Shown piece after piece: positions 18,708 through 28,808 of a stretch of 64,000 nt of DNA; positions within the stretch are counted from its first letter, which is position 1, and each line of letters starts with the position of its first letter. The notes beneath the pieces were generated by a model. That model was not told the DNA's origin. It searched no databases and was given only the letters and a program-made list of their open reading frames with translations. The stretch is from Vagococcus fluvialis (GTDB taxonomy: Bacteria; Bacillota; Bacilli; Lactobacillales; Vagococcaceae), in contig NZ_QPJV01000001.1 of the NCBI RefSeq assembly GCF_003337315.1, positions 62,001-126,000 of the forward strand, written 5' to 3'. Both the position numbers and the translations under genes were made by a program.

Positions 18708-20147
18708 CTATTTTTCTTTTACAACTTCTAAAGCTTTGTTATATTGAACATCATTTTCTTTCCAATGATTTCTAATTGCTAATTCAAGTGCTTCGATTGT
18801 TGGTTTATCTGCAACACCTGTCACTTCAAGCCCAGATTTTTCTTGGAATTCTTTAATGCTACGTGTTGTATCTGCTGTGTATCTATTGCCACTTTTTCCT
18901 ACATTATATCCTAAAACATCTAGATAAACGTTAATTGTTTCAACATGATTACTAATACTACCTTCTTCATAAGTTAAGGCTCTATCAATCACTAAACGTT
19001 TTAAGTAGTCAGGATAATCAACTTTAATAGTCGGCTCAACACCCTTTTCATGAATCCATTTTCCATCAGGTGTTAGCCATTTACTAATTGTTAACTTAAC
19101 TTCTCCGTGGCCTTCAATAGGTACTAAGGTTTGGACGGTTCCTTTACCATAAGTCGTTGTTCCTATCACATCAAAACCATGAACTTTTAGAGCACCTGCC
19201 ATTATTTCAGAGGCACTAGCACTATTTTCATCTGTTAAGATAACTGTAGGTTCTTTGATTTTTTCACCTTTGTCAAATTTTTTACCTGCTTCTTCTTCAA
19301 AAGTATTTTTATTTTTATCTTCAAATCCAACAATGACATCCCCATCTTCTAAGAAACGACTAGTCATTTTCTCAACATTTTGAAGGACACCACCTGGATT
19401 TCCTCTGACATCTAGGATAAATCGTTTAGCCCCTTGACCTCTTAATTTTGTAACGGCCTCATCAAACTCATCAGATGTTGTTTCGTTAAAACTTGTAATT
19501 TGAATGTAACCAACTGTAGGATCCATTTTATCAAGTGACGCTTTAACTGATTCAACAGGAATTGTGTCGCGAATGATATCAATACTAAAGCTTTCGTCTC
19601 CTCTTAAAATATCAAGAGTCACTTTAGTTCCTTTTTCCCCTTTGATTTTAGAAACAACTTCATTTAAAGGTTGTCCTTTTACTTCTTTACCATCTACTTT
19701 TACAATGATATCCCCTTTTTTTAAATTTGCTTTTTCAGCAGGTGAATCTTCAAAAGGTGGTTCAGCAATAACAGGATAATCATTTTCAAGCATCATGGAA
19801 GCACCAATTCCCTCAAAACTTCCAGAAACACTGTCATCAAAATCTTTAGCAGCTTCTTCTGGGAAAAAGACACTATGAGGGTCTCCTATGGCGTCTGTCA
19901 TACCCTTTAAAGCGCCGTTTACTAAATCTTTTTCACTGACTTTCTCAATGTATTGACTGTCGATTAGTTCATATAGCATTTCGATATTTTCAAAATCATC
20001 TTTTGCTTTATTATTGAAACTTAAAGAAGATTTTGGCGCATTTAATTCATAAATAAATAATGTTGCTCCTGAAGCTAATATTGCTACAACAACTATTGTT
20101 ATGACGTAATTTAAAATAGATATATTCTTCTTTTTATTTGGCATCAT
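18708..20147 (-). CDS. S41 family carboxy-terminal processing peptidase
   Basis: Membrane-anchored serine protease of the CtpA/CtpB family. The 479-residue product has an N-terminal membrane anchor (about 10-32), a PDZ domain (about 95-180; KGDIIVKVDGKEV), the S41 catalytic core with serine in NSASASEIMAGAL and lysine in GTTTYGKGTVQT, and a C-terminal peptidoglycan-binding domain (about 400-465). The extracytoplasmic location and wall-binding domain suggest envelope protein processing; the substrate is unknown. It heads a run into downstream genes on the same strand only through its terminator. Confidence 0.92.
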   Translation of the reverse strand: MMPNKKKNISILNYVITIVVVAILASGATLFIYELNAPKSSLSFNNKAKDDFENIEMLYELIDSQYIEKVSEKDLVNGALKGMTDAIGDPHSVFFPEEAAKDFDDSVSGSFEGIGASMMLENDYPVIAEPPFEDSPAEKANLKKGDIIVKVDGKEVKGQPLNEVVSKIKGEKGTKVTLDILRGDESFSIDIIRDTIPVESVKASLDKMDPTVGYIQITSFNETTSDEFDEAVTKLRGQGAKRFILDVRGNPGGVLQNVEKMTSRFLEDGDVIVGFEDKNKNTFEEEAGKKFDKGEKIKEPTVILTDENSASASEIMAGALKVHGFDVIGTTTYGKGTVQTLVPIEGHGEVKLTISKWLTPDGKWIHEKGVEPTIKVDYPDYLKRLVIDRALTYEEGSISNHVETINVYLDVLGYNVGKSGNRYTADTTRSIKEFQEKSGLEVTGVADKPTIEALELAIRNHWKENDVQYNKALEVVKEK

Positions 20148-20165
20148 TTGTGCACATCCTTACAT

Positions 20166-20384
20166 TTAATTGTTCTCTATATAATGCTCCCACAAGGTAT
20201 CGAATATATCCATATTTGGAATATAGTAAGCATTTGTTTCTAAATAATGTGAAATCTCATCGTAGTCAGCAGATTGTTTCGGAAACTGTAAATCAGAAAA
20301 AATATTCTCTGCTAAAAGAGATTCCTCTGTTTGTTTTAATTTTCCACGAAACGTTTCCACGTAATGATAAAAACTGCGTTTCAT
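20166..20384 (-). CDS. YozE family protein (UPF0346, SAM-like fold)
   Basis: A 72-residue YozE-type small protein of unknown function. The family pattern is visible: SFYHYVETFRG at the start, AENIFSDLQFPKQS in the middle and WEHYIENN at the end. It starts one base after the msrA stop region, so it is co-transcribed with msrA. Confidence 0.88.
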   Translation of the reverse strand: MKRSFYHYVETFRGKLKQTEESLLAENIFSDLQFPKQSADYDEISHYLETNAYYIPNMDIFDTLWEHYIENN

Positions 20385-20385
20385 G

Positions 20386-20904
20386 TTATTCCTCTTCCCA
20401 AACTTCTTTTAAAAAGTTTTTTCTTCTTTGACTTGATAGATTGTAGCGTGCTGGATTTTTTTTATAAAAATCTTGATGATACTCTTCAGCTGAATAAAAA
20501 TCAGAAGCAGGTTCAATAGTAGTTACAATTTCTTCTGTGTATTTTTTTGAATCTGCTAATTCTTGTTTACTAATTTCAGCTATTTGTTTCTGTTCTTCTG
20601 TTGTATAAAAAATAACTGGACGATAGCTTTCTCCGCGGTCCTCAAATTGACCAAAGGCATCGGTTGGATCTGTTTGTTGCCAGTAAATAGCTAGTAACTC
20701 TTTATATGAAATAACCTTTGGATCAAACTCAATTTTTACCGCTTCTGTGTGGCCAGTTGTTCCTGAGCAAACCTCTTCGTAAGTTGGATTTTCTTTATGT
20801 CCACCAGTGTAACCTGATGTAATACTATGAATACCAGGAAACTCATCAAATGGCTTAACCATACACCAAAAGCAACCTCCTGCTAAAATGGCTGTTTCTT
20901 TCAT
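20386..20904 (-). CDS. msrA: Peptide methionine sulfoxide reductase MsrA
   Basis: Reduces methionine-S-sulfoxide in proteins and free methionine sulfoxide. The 172-residue product has the catalytic GGCFWC at residues 9-14, the [17 protein letters not shown] block with a possible resolving-type cysteine, and [13 protein letters not shown] near residue 135. Spacing suggests an operon ypmR-ypmS-msrA-yozE. Confidence 0.96.
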   Translation of the reverse strand: MKETAILAGGCFWCMVKPFDEFPGIHSITSGYTGGHKENPTYEEVCSGTTGHTEAVKIEFDPKVISYKELLAIYWQQTDPTDAFGQFEDRGESYRPVIFYTTEEQKQIAEISKQELADSKKYTEEIVTTIEPASDFYSAEEYHQDFYKKNPARYNLSSQRRKNFLKEVWEEE

Positions 20905-20913
20905 TTAATTACC

Positions 20914-21582
20914 TCACTTTTTCTTAGTTTTTTCTTTAGGTAAGTATAAACTAAAAGTAATTTCATCATCAATTAAATTGATTTTTTTAGCCCTAACCGT
21001 CATCCCGTTATCTAATTTAAACTTATTTAAATGAAGATTGATTAATTGTTGATCTGGGTCAAGTTCAATCCAATTTGGTAAATCTGTTGTTGAGGCAATA
21101 TAATTAATCATTGCCGGTATCGGTACATTTAAAGCACCAACTGATAAGCTTTTAGCTTTTAGTTGAACATTTCCATCATTTAAGACATAGGGTTCAAAAT
21201 ATAAATAAAAATGTGTTTCGTGACCTAATAAGTTAAAAGTTCCATCAACTAAAGCTTGATTTTCTAGAACGAAAGAATAGTCGACTCCTGATTCTTTCAT
21301 GGCATCTTCTAAAAAGAAATTGATGACATTATTAACTTGGTCTTTTTTCATATTAATATCTAAAATCGGCTTTTCTCTTGTCTCAATAACAGGTAATTTC
21401 GCATCATAGGTCATTCGCGGTGTTGAAATTCTAAATGCGATGACTGAGATAAAACCAACTAAAACGGCAACTAAAGTAATAAATGCAAGTCGCCACGGGT
21501 TTATGAAAATAGTTTTTAAAAGTGTATGATTTTTTTCTTTTTTACGTGTTTCTTTAGGTTGTTCTTCTTTTGTTTTAGACAT
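20914..21582 (-). CDS. YpmS family membrane protein (DUF2140)
   Basis: A 222-residue protein with a charged N-terminus, one membrane segment (about 31-52) and an extracytoplasmic domain matching YpmS (VNNVINFFLEDAM, VPIPAMINYIAS, PNWIELDPDQQLINLHLNKF). Function is unknown. It is next to the SGNH hydrolase gene, as ypmS and ypmR are in Bacillus, which suggests a shared lipid- or envelope-related role. Confidence 0.85.
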   Translation of the reverse strand: MSKTKEEQPKETRKKEKNHTLLKTIFINPWRLAFITLVAVLVGFISVIAFRISTPRMTYDAKLPVIETREKPILDINMKKDQVNNVINFFLEDAMKESGVDYSFVLENQALVDGTFNLLGHETHFYLYFEPYVLNDGNVQLKAKSLSVGALNVPIPAMINYIASTTDLPNWIELDPDQQLINLHLNKFKLDNGMTVRAKKINLIDDEITFSLYLPKEKTKKK

Positions 21583-21601
21583 CTTTTCACCTTCTATAAG
21601 T

Positions 21602-22471
21602 TTACTTTAACCATATATTTTTAGTAGATTCCATCTTCGCTCTAAACGCATTAGCAATAATTTGATAACCTAAATTATTTGGATGGAAACTATCTTCCTC
21701 AGATATTAAATCATTTAAGGCATTTTTACTTAGTGAACTATCTGTTGTGCCACTAGTAGAAGTTCCTAACTCAGGTAAACCATTATAAATCTCATCATTA
21801 ATTGGAACAAAAAAAGCATTCTCCTGTGCATCCACAAACTCTTTACTACCTTCATTCCAGTAATCAACGATTTCTTGCATTTCTTCTATTTCAGAAAAGC
21901 TTTTGTAAAATGGGTTATAGATACCTAACTGATAAATTGGTGCATTAGGATTTAAGACACGAATTTCCGTGTACATTTTTTCTAATTCCTTTTGATATTT
22001 TTCTCTTGGTTTTACAAATTTTTTAATGGATAATTTGTTAAAAATTTGAGATTGAATAACTTTCATTAAATCATTGCCACCAACTGTGACCAAGATAACA
22101 TCTGCTTTTCTAATAGAATTTTGCATATCTTCATTTTTCTTAATTCGTTTTAAGATTTGGTCACTTCTGTCTCCAGATTTACCAAAGTTTTCAGCTTGGA
22201 CAACATCAATTGGGTAATGTTCACTCAAATCAGTTTGAAGTAGTGGCACATAGCCTCCTGTATGAGTTGTATCGCCTATCCCTTCTGTTAAAGAATCTCC
22301 TACAGCACTTAAACGTAAGATTTCCATTCTTTTTTCTTCTTTTTTGGCTGTGTCACTAATTTGCTTAATCGGATCCGCCTTCGGTACTATAAACGTCCCA
22401 ATGAAAAAAGTAATGACTACAAGACCAAAAAAAAGACCAGTAAAGGTTAATAATTCTTTTATTTTACTCAT
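21602..22471 (-). CDS. SGNH/GDSL hydrolase, YpmR-like
   Basis: An exported or membrane-anchored esterase/lipase-type hydrolase of 289 residues. A signal-anchor segment (about 8-27) precedes the SGNH blocks: AVGDSLTEGIGD (catalytic Ser), a Gly block (NFGKSGDRSDQ), VTVGGNDL (Asn) and a C-terminal DSFHPNNLGY (Asp/His). I place the start at 22471 because AGAGGG precedes it by 6 bases. Substrate unknown; paired with ypmS. Confidence 0.88.
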   Translation of the reverse strand: MSKIKELLTFTGLFFGLVVITFFIGTFIVPKADPIKQISDTAKKEEKRMEILRLSAVGDSLTEGIGDTTHTGGYVPLLQTDLSEHYPIDVVQAENFGKSGDRSDQILKRIKKNEDMQNSIRKADVILVTVGGNDLMKVIQSQIFNKLSIKKFVKPREKYQKELEKMYTEIRVLNPNAPIYQLGIYNPFYKSFSEIEEMQEIVDYWNEGSKEFVDAQENAFFVPINDEIYNGLPELGTSTSGTTDSSLSKNALNDLISEEDSFHPNNLGYQIIANAFRAKMESTKNIWLK

Positions 22472-22486
22472 AAGAATCCCTCTATC

Positions 22487-22514
22487 CAAAAAAGCAGACC
22501 AAAAGATCTGCTTC
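22487..22514 (-). terminator. Intrinsic terminator after degV
   Basis: 8-bp stem (AGCAGATC with GGTCTGCT, G-U pairs included), TTTT loop and a six-base T-run on the minus strand. Confidence 0.8.
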
Positions 22515-22524
22515 TTATAGTATT

Positions 22525-23364
22525 TTAATTTGTATAAAACATAACTGCAAAAGCACCTTTACCAGCATGTGTTGCCACAAGCGGTGTTGTGTGAATGATA
22601 GGTATGTTTAATTCAGGTAATTTACTATTAATAGATTGTTTTAACTCCTCAGAGATTGCTTTTCCATCTGCCTCAGAGATACCTAAATAGTTCATAGAAT
22701 ATGTCGTTAATTTTGTTTCTAATTCTTTAACCCATTTAATAAATGTTTTATTGCCACGTCCTTTAGAAACAACTTCAAGCTCTCCCCCATTTAACTGGCA
22801 AAGGACTTTCATATTTAGGAAACCAGAAACAGCACCTACTAATTTTCCAATACGTCCACCTTTAACTAAATTATCTAAAGTAGCAACTCCAATGTAAAGT
22901 TGAGTTTTGCTTTTTACTTTTTCTATTTCAGCTAAAATCTGCTCGACAGTAGCGCCATTTTTTGCTAACATCGCAGCCTCATAGACTTGGAAACCAAGAG
23001 CTTGGTCAATGTAATCACTATCAACAACAGTTACCTTAGAACTACTCATCTGAGCAGCTTGTCTTGCTGTGTTGACTGTTCCACTTAATTTTTCAGTTAA
23101 ATGAATTGAAATAATCTCACTACCATCTGCACCTAGCTCATCGTATAAACGAACAAACTCACCAATTGGTGGCTGACTTGTTTTAGGTAGTGCTGGAGAT
23201 TTTTCCATCATCGTCATAAATTCATTTTTGTCTAATTCGTTTTGATCCGCATATATAACTCCATCAATCATTATAGATAAGCTAATTGTATGGATGTCTA
23301 TGCTCTTCAGTCTTTCCGGATCAATAATACAAGAAGAGTCCGTTACAATTTTTATATTTGTCAT
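22525..23364 (-). CDS. DegV family fatty-acid-binding protein
   Basis: A 279-residue DegV protein; the family binds fatty acids and includes FakB, which presents exogenous fatty acids to the kinase FakA. Landmarks are KIVTDSSCIIDPE at the start, KTSQPPIGEFV with the conserved TSQP, LSGTVNTARQAA, and a C-terminal THAGKGAFAV. Start at ATG 23364 (AGAGG 7 bases before). Whether it works with FakA cannot be told from the window. Confidence 0.9.
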   Translation of the reverse strand: MTNIKIVTDSSCIIDPERLKSIDIHTISLSIMIDGVIYADQNELDKNEFMTMMEKSPALPKTSQPPIGEFVRLYDELGADGSEIISIHLTEKLSGTVNTARQAAQMSSSKVTVVDSDYIDQALGFQVYEAAMLAKNGATVEQILAEIEKVKSKTQLYIGVATLDNLVKGGRIGKLVGAVSGFLNMKVLCQLNGGELEVVSKGRGNKTFIKWVKELETKLTTYSMNYLGISEADGKAISEELKQSINSKLPELNIPIIHTTPLVATHAGKGAFAVMFYTN

Positions 23365-23478
23365 TCTCAAACCTCTTTCAAAAAATAGCATATTCGTGTA
23401 GAATAATAATAATCTATCTGTTGAATAGTATAACAGATAATAATTTCTTTTTCACTTAAAACATGAAAGGATGTTTTT

Positions 23479-24123
23479 ATGGAACAAGCAAGTTTTTCAA
23501 AAAAATATTTAATTGTTAATGAGGTCTTTAATGCCATTACTCATGGTATAGGTACGGGACTTAGTATTGCTGGTCTTGTCCTCCTAATAATTAAGGGTGC
23601 TCAAATGCAATCAGCCATTCATGTTGTTTCATACACCATCTTTGGTTCCTCTATGATTCTACTCTTTTTATTTTCAACACTATTTCATAGTTTGATTTTT
23701 ACAAGGGCAAAAACAGTTTTTCAAGTTTTTGATCATAGTTCTATTTACTTATTGATTGCAGGAAGCTACACACCGTTTTGTTTATTAACAATTAAAGGTT
23801 GGTTAGGTTGGACACTATTTGGAGTAGTGTGGACAATTGCAATTGCTGGCGTTGTATTTAAATCTATTTGGCTAAATAAAAGAGCTAAAACAGATGTGGT
23901 ACTTTATATTATTATGGGTTGGTTATGTTTAGTAGCGATTAAACCTCTTTATGTAGGTTTAGGAGTAAAAGGTTTTCTGTTACTATTTTTAGGTGGTGTC
24001 TCTTACACTGTTGGTGCCTATTTTTACAGCAAAACACATGTTAAGTTTATGCACGTAGTTTGGCATTTGTTTGTAATGCTAGGAGCTATTTTCATCTTCT
24101 TCTCAGTTTACTTATTTACATAA
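23479..24123 (+). CDS. Hemolysin III family (PAQR-like) membrane protein
   Basis: A 214-residue seven-helix membrane protein of the YqfA/hemolysin III group. Conserved polar residues are visible: NAITHGIG, STLFHSL, DHSSIYLLIAGSYTPF, and a late HVVWHLFV that completes the H/H/D metal-site pattern of the PAQR/alkaline ceramidase superfamily. It is divergent from degV. The haemolysin name is historical and no toxin role is implied. Confidence 0.9.
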   Translation: MEQASFSKKYLIVNEVFNAITHGIGTGLSIAGLVLLIIKGAQMQSAIHVVSYTIFGSSMILLFLFSTLFHSLIFTRAKTVFQVFDHSSIYLLIAGSYTPFCLLTIKGWLGWTLFGVVWTIAIAGVVFKSIWLNKRAKTDVVLYIIMGWLCLVAIKPLYVGLGVKGFLLLFLGGVSYTVGAYFYSKTHVKFMHVVWHLFVMLGAIFIFFSVYLFT

Positions 24124-24125
24124 AA

Positions 24126-24166
24126 AAGAAACCATCATCTAATACACAAAAGGATGATGGTTTTTT
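24126..24166 (+). terminator. Terminator after the hemolysin III-like gene
   Basis: AAACCATCATC and GATGATGGTTT arms with a 13-base loop, followed by TTTTTT. Confidence 0.85.
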
Positions 24167-24249
24167 AGGACTAAAGAATGATGGCTTTTAAAACATAATT
24201 AGATATAATAAATTTAGTTAAAAGGAAATGAATAAAAAGGAAGTTTGTT

Positions 24250-24804
24250 ATGGAAATATTTTTAGTATACTCAGCAAATAAAAGTTTGCTTTCAAAAGCT
24301 ATTCAGTGTTATACAAAAGAAGCGTATAATCATGTTTCTTTAGCCTTAGATAAAGAGTTAATTAATACATATAGTTTTGGTCGAAAAAAAATGTCAAACC
24401 CCTTAATTGGTGGTTTTGTTAAAGAGGATTTTTGGGACCCATTCTTTTTTACAAGTGAATGTGCCATCTATTCTTTAGATGTTTCACCTGAAGAGTATGA
24501 AAAGATTACTAGTTTATTAAATTACTTCGAAAAAAATAAAGCCTTATATAAATATAACTTTATTGGTTTATTAGCTCTTTCTCTTGAGTGTAATCTTGAA
24601 AGAGAACATGCTTATTTCTGTTCAGAATTTATTGCTACTATTTTAACTGAAAGTAATGTTGGAGTCTTCGAAAAAGATAATCAGTTCATCAAACCTCAAG
24701 ATTTATTAAGCTTAAATCGTTTGGAAAAAGTATATGAAGGTCAAATTATTGATTATTTAACATCAAGTAAACTCTCTCAACCATTAGAAATGTCAATCGC
24801 CTAA
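24250..24804 (+). CDS. Permuted papain-fold (YiiX/NlpC-P60-like) protein
   Basis: A 184-residue soluble protein I do not recognise by name. It has an early histidine in YNHVSLALD (about residue 27) and a later cysteine in AYFCSEFIA (about 125), the order seen in circularly permuted NlpC/P60 (YiiX/YebB, LRAT-like) enzymes, which cleave amide or ester bonds. There is no signal peptide, so any substrate is likely cytoplasmic. An A+T-rich TATAAT lies about 45 bases upstream, and the gene is flanked by terminators, so it is monocistronic. The superfamily call is moderately secure and the activity unproven. Confidence 0.6.
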   Translation: MEIFLVYSANKSLLSKAIQCYTKEAYNHVSLALDKELINTYSFGRKKMSNPLIGGFVKEDFWDPFFFTSECAIYSLDVSPEEYEKITSLLNYFEKNKALYKYNFIGLLALSLECNLEREHAYFCSEFIATILTESNVGVFEKDNQFIKPQDLLSLNRLEKVYEGQIIDYLTSSKLSQPLEMSIA

Positions 24805-24841
24805 AAAAGTTCGGATTCCATATAGAAATCCGAACTTTTAT
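24804..24841. terminator. Bidirectional terminator between the papain-like gene and folA
   Basis: AAAAGTTCGGATT and AATCCGAACTTTT arms with an 11-base loop; A and T runs flank both sides. Confidence 0.88.
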
Positions 24842-24844
24842 TTT

Positions 24845-25336
24845 TTATTTATTTCGCTGGTAAGTTTCAAAATCGTGAGGATAGATATTTTTATCATCTA
24901 CGGTTCCTTCACTTGTACTAACAATATTCCACTCTTCCCAATCTAAATACGGGAAATACGTATCCCCTTCAAACTGGGCTTTAATAAGTGTACGGTATAA
25001 AACGTCAATATGAGGTAAAAATGTTTTGTAAATTTCTCCTCCACCTGTAATAAAAGTAATGCCTTCAAAAGTCTCTGCAAATTCTAAAACTTCTTCTACA
25101 GAGTTCATTACCATTGCTCCTTCAGCTTCATAATTAGTATTTGAAGTTAACACAATAGTCTCTCTATTTGGTAATAATTTTTTCCCCATGCCTTCAAATG
25201 TTTTTCTTCCCATAACAATCACGTTGTTTTCGGTCATATGCTTAAAGAACTGTAAATCGTCTGGCAAATGCCATGGCAATACGTCATCTTTCCCTATCAA
25301 ACCATTTTCGTCCTGAGCCCATATAGCTGCTATCAT
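24845..25336 (-). CDS. folA: Dihydrofolate reductase
   Basis: NADPH-dependent reduction of dihydrofolate; the trimethoprim target. The 163-residue product has the N-terminal IAAIWAQDENGLIGKDDVLPWHLPDD with the active-site aspartate (LPDDLQFF), VIMGRKTFEGMG and ITGGGEIY. It follows thyA by 41 bases, the usual thyA-folA pairing, which regenerates folate used up in dTMP synthesis. Confidence 0.96.
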   Translation of the reverse strand: MIAAIWAQDENGLIGKDDVLPWHLPDDLQFFKHMTENNVIVMGRKTFEGMGKKLLPNRETIVLTSNTNYEAEGAMVMNSVEEVLEFAETFEGITFITGGGEIYKTFLPHIDVLYRTLIKAQFEGDTYFPYLDWEEWNIVSTSEGTVDDKNIYPHDFETYQRNK

Positions 25337-25377
25337 TTATTAAAATCCTCCCCAAAATACTACTTCCCTAAATCTTT

Positions 25378-26325
25378 TTAAACGGCAATTGGTGCCTTAA
25401 TTGTCGGATGTGGCTCGTAGCCAACAACCTTAATGTCTTCCATTTCAAAATCAAAAATAGATTGTTTATCTTTATTTAATTCTAGAGTTGGAAACTCTCT
25501 GATTTCACGACTTAATTGTTCATTGATTTGATCCATATGGTTTAAATACAGATGTGTATCTCCGAATGTATGAACAAAGTCCCCCACTTTTAGACCTGTT
25601 TCATGGGCAATTAAGTGTGTTAATAGAGCGTAACTTGCAATGTTAAAAGGTACACCTAAAAATAAATCTGCACTTCTTTGATATAGCTGACAACTTAGTT
25701 TACCATCTGCCACGTAAAATTGGAATAGCGTATGACAAGGTGGCAAAGCCATTGACGGTACATCTTCTGGATTCCAAGCAGAAACAATTAAACGTCTTGA
25801 ATCTGGATTGGTTTTTATCATATTAATTACATCTTGTAATTGATCAATTGTTTCACCTTGTGTTGTTTTCCAATTACGCCACTGGGAACCATATATATTT
25901 CCTAACTCACCATAAGTTTTAGCAAAGTTGTCATCCGTAAGTATTTTATCACAAAAGTTTTTTAGTTCTGCTTGATATAAGTCATTAAATTCAGGATCTT
26001 TAAGAGCTCTGCGACCAAAATCTGTCATGTCAGGTCCTGTGTAATCTGCCGATTTTATATATCTTTCAAATGCCCACTCATCCCAAATATGATTATTGTG
26101 CTCTAAAAGGAATTTAATATTAGTATTTCCTTGTAAAAACCATAGTAATTCACTTTTTATTAATGAAAAAGGAACTCTTTTTGTTGTTAGTAATGGAAAA
26201 CCTTTCGATAAATCGAATCTAATTTGCGCCCCAAAGATACTTTTTGTTCCAGTTCCTGTGCGGTCATGTTTTTCATTGCCTTCATTCATAATTTTTCTAG
26301 CTAAATCTAAGTAATCTTTTTCCAT
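25378..26325 (-). CDS. thyA: Thymidylate synthase
   Basis: Converts dUMP to dTMP with methylene-tetrahydrofolate. The 315-residue product has [11 protein letters not shown], the nucleophile in [33 protein letters not shown] and [15 protein letters not shown] at 26325 is preceded by AAGAGGTG; a longer frame to 26370 would overlap the ABC-F gene and lacks a site. The protein has the long insertion (about 90-140) seen in Lactobacillales ThyA. Confidence 0.96.
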   Translation of the reverse strand: MEKDYLDLARKIMNEGNEKHDRTGTGTKSIFGAQIRFDLSKGFPLLTTKRVPFSLIKSELLWFLQGNTNIKFLLEHNNHIWDEWAFERYIKSADYTGPDMTDFGRRALKDPEFNDLYQAELKNFCDKILTDDNFAKTYGELGNIYGSQWRNWKTTQGETIDQLQDVINMIKTNPDSRRLIVSAWNPEDVPSMALPPCHTLFQFYVADGKLSCQLYQRSADLFLGVPFNIASYALLTHLIAHETGLKVGDFVHTFGDTHLYLNHMDQINEQLSREIREFPTLELNKDKQSIFDFEMEDIKVVGYEPHPTIKAPIAV

Positions 26326-26336
26326 GGTTTCACCTC

Positions 26337-28229
26337 TTAATCTTCTATGTACTGACTTAAATATTCCCAACGACTCATTTTTTCTTCTAAAACAGTTTCC
26401 GTTAAGGTGACCTCTTTTTGTAATTCTTGCAGTTTTAAAGCATCACTAGAGTGTGTCAACATATCTTCTTGAATAGACTCTATCTTTTCTTCTAAGCTTT
26501 CAATATCATCCTCAATGCTGTCCCATTCTTTTTGTTCCATGTAAGTTAGCTTTTTCTTTTCCTTAGGTACATTAGTTTCAACAACGACAGCCTCTTTAAC
26601 TACTTTATTTTCTACTTTAGAATTTTTTTCTAAAGTATGAGTTTCCAAATAATCACTCATTGTCCCAAAGAAAGGCTCAATTTCTGTATTCCCTTTAAAA
26701 ACTAATAGTTTATTCATTGTTTTATCTAAAAAGTAACGGTCATGGCTGACAGAAATAACAGCTCCTTGAAAATGTTCAATATAATCTTCAAGTATAGTCA
26801 ATGTTTCAATGTCTAAATCATTTGTCGGCTCATCTAGTAACAATACATTAGGTTGTTGTATTAAGATCTTAAGTAAGTACAATCGACGTTTTTCTCCACC
26901 AGAAAGATTAGAGATAACTGTCCCATGCACATTTCTTGGAAATAAGAAACGCTCTAATAATTCAGTTGTTGAAATAGAACTTCCGTCTTTTTGTTCCACC
27001 ATCTCAGCTTGTTCTTGTAAATAAGAAATCATTCGCTTAGATTCATCTAAACCTTCATTTTCTTGAGTATAATATCCTATTCTAACCGTTTCACCTAATT
27101 CAATTTCACCAGAATCAAGTTCTAGTTTACCGTCTATTAAGTTAAGTAAGGTTGATTTACCAGCACCATTTTCACCAGTAATGCCTAACCGCTCTCTTGA
27201 TTGAATTAACAAGTCAAAATCTTTTAAAATTGGTTTTTCTACTATTTCGTATGAAGCCTCTTTAATTTCAAGTACTTTTTTTCCTAAACGTTTTGTATTG
27301 ATACCAATCTCAAGTTGTTCGCTACTACCACTATGACTAACTTCTTTTTTTAAATCATGAAATCTATCTATTCTAGCTTGTTGCCTTGTTCCACGAGCCT
27401 TAATTCCTGCTCTCATCCAAGCTAGCTCTTGTTTAAACAATTGCTTTTTCTTATGAGCTTGAGTTGCTTCAGTTTCTTCCCTTTCAGCTCTCATTGCTAA
27501 ATATGCCTGGTAGTTACCTGGGTATTCGTATAAATTCCCTTGAGACAACTCCATAATTTTATTAGTCACTCTATCTAAGAAATAACGATCATGAGTTGTG
27601 ACAATTAATGCTCCTTTATAATCTTTCAAATAATTTTCTAACCAACGAATACTTTGATAATCCAAGTGGTTCGTTGGTTCATCTAAAAGTAATAAGTCAG
27701 GTGCTTCAATTAAAACTTGGGCAAGTCCTAATCGTTTCTTTTGCCCACCTGATAATTCTCCTACTTTTTTATCCAAAAACAAAATACCTAATTTGCTTAA
27801 AATTGTTTTAGCATTTGTATCTGCTAACCAAGCGTCTTCTTGGTTCATTAATTCTTCTGCTTTTTGATATTGTTTTTGAAATTTAGGGTCTTCCCCGTTT
27901 AATTCTAGGTTAGTTAGGGCTTGTTCATAAGCTTTAACTGCACGAATTATCGGAGTATCACCTTGAAATACTGTATCTAAAACTGTTAGGTTTTCATCAA
28001 AATCAACTTGTTGAGAGAGATAGCCTATTTTATAATCATGGGGGAAATCTAATTGACCTGAATCAGCTGAGTCTTTACCAGCTAATATATTCATCAATGT
28101 GGATTTTCCAGTACCGTTAATACCTATTAATCCAATTAAATCACCAGTTCTTACAAAAAAAGAAACATCATTTAATAATTCTTTGATTCCGTAAGTCTTT
28201 TTTAGGTTATCGCCGCGTAGAATTTTCAT
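26337..28229 (-). CDS. ABC-F ATPase, Uup/YfmR type
   Basis: Soluble ATPase with two ABC domains that works on the ribosome. The 630-residue product has Walker A motifs ([18 protein letters not shown]), two signature motifs ([26 protein letters not shown]), the interdomain linker with [14 protein letters not shown], and a C-terminal coiled coil (about 545-630), the arrangement of Uup and Bacillus YfmR, which relieves translation stalls. It is not obviously an antibiotic-resistance type. Lies 11 bases before thyA. Confidence 0.88.
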   Translation of the reverse strand: MKILRGDNLKKTYGIKELLNDVSFFVRTGDLIGLIGINGTGKSTLMNILAGKDSADSGQLDFPHDYKIGYLSQQVDFDENLTVLDTVFQGDTPIIRAVKAYEQALTNLELNGEDPKFQKQYQKAEELMNQEDAWLADTNAKTILSKLGILFLDKKVGELSGGQKKRLGLAQVLIEAPDLLLLDEPTNHLDYQSIRWLENYLKDYKGALIVTTHDRYFLDRVTNKIMELSQGNLYEYPGNYQAYLAMRAEREETEATQAHKKKQLFKQELAWMRAGIKARGTRQQARIDRFHDLKKEVSHSGSSEQLEIGINTKRLGKKVLEIKEASYEIVEKPILKDFDLLIQSRERLGITGENGAGKSTLLNLIDGKLELDSGEIELGETVRIGYYTQENEGLDESKRMISYLQEQAEMVEQKDGSSISTTELLERFLFPRNVHGTVISNLSGGEKRRLYLLKILIQQPNVLLLDEPTNDLDIETLTILEDYIEHFQGAVISVSHDRYFLDKTMNKLLVFKGNTEIEPFFGTMSDYLETHTLEKNSKVENKVVKEAVVVETNVPKEKKKLTYMEQKEWDSIEDDIESLEEKIESIQEDMLTHSSDALKLQELQKEVTLTETVLEEKMSRWEYLSQYIED

Positions 28230-28309
28230 TGTTATTCCCTACTCTCAAAATATTCTTAATTATTCTACCAAATTTGTGTAAATGAAACAAGTTCATCTGA
28301 TTTAGGCCA

Positions 28310-28346
28310 AATAAAAAAGACGAAGGTTTAACCTTTCGTCTTTTTA
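28310..28346 (-). terminator. Terminator after the 152-residue hypothetical gene
   Basis: AAAAAGACGAAAGGTT and AACCTTCGTCTTTTT arms, with a T-run on the minus strand. Confidence 0.85.
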
Positions 28347-28349
28347 GTC

Positions 28350-28808
28350 TTAAAATTTGTCTGCATATACGTCAGTTACATTTTTTGAATCATCAATGAC
28401 AATATATAGTTTATTGTCAGCTGAGATTTTACTTGATTGATAAACGTTATCTAATCCTTCTTGACCTGGTGTTGCTTTGTCTTTATATGGGAAGTAAATT
28501 AAATCACTTGTTCCATTATCAAAGTTAATATCCATTTTTTCAATGTCTTGATATTTAATCGCTCTAGCAAACATCCCTAACTCTAAACCACCTAAGTTAA
28601 TGTCATCTGTTTGCACGTGGTCTGCTTCTTGATTAATTTCAATTTTTAATCCTTCACAAGGGCGAATTTTTTGGAAGTCACTTCCATTAATTCTTCCGTA
28701 ACTTGTAGTTACTTTACTAATCCATAAATCCCCGATAAACTCGCGGTTAATAGTCCATGTTTCACCATTTCTAAAATAGAATTTGAAGCTTGTCATTTCT
28801 CTTGTCAT
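28350..28808 (-). CDS. Hypothetical protein (152 aa)
   Basis: I do not recognise this protein. It is acidic, soluble, without signal peptide or membrane helix, and looks like a small beta-rich domain: FKFYFRNGETWTINREFIGDLW at the start and repeated short strands afterwards (LYIVIDDSKNVTDVYADKF at the end). A good GAGGAG site lies 7 bases before the ATG, and it has its own terminator and upstream gap, so it is a real monocistronic gene. Neighbours (ABC-F and a thioesterase) give no functional link. Confidence 0.7.
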   Translation of the reverse strand: MTREMTSFKFYFRNGETWTINREFIGDLWISKVTTSYGRINGSDFQKIRPCEGLKIEINQEADHVQTDDINLGGLELGMFARAIKYQDIEKMDINFDNGTSDLIYFPYKDKATPGQEGLDNVYQSSKISADNKLYIVIDDSKNVTDVYADKF

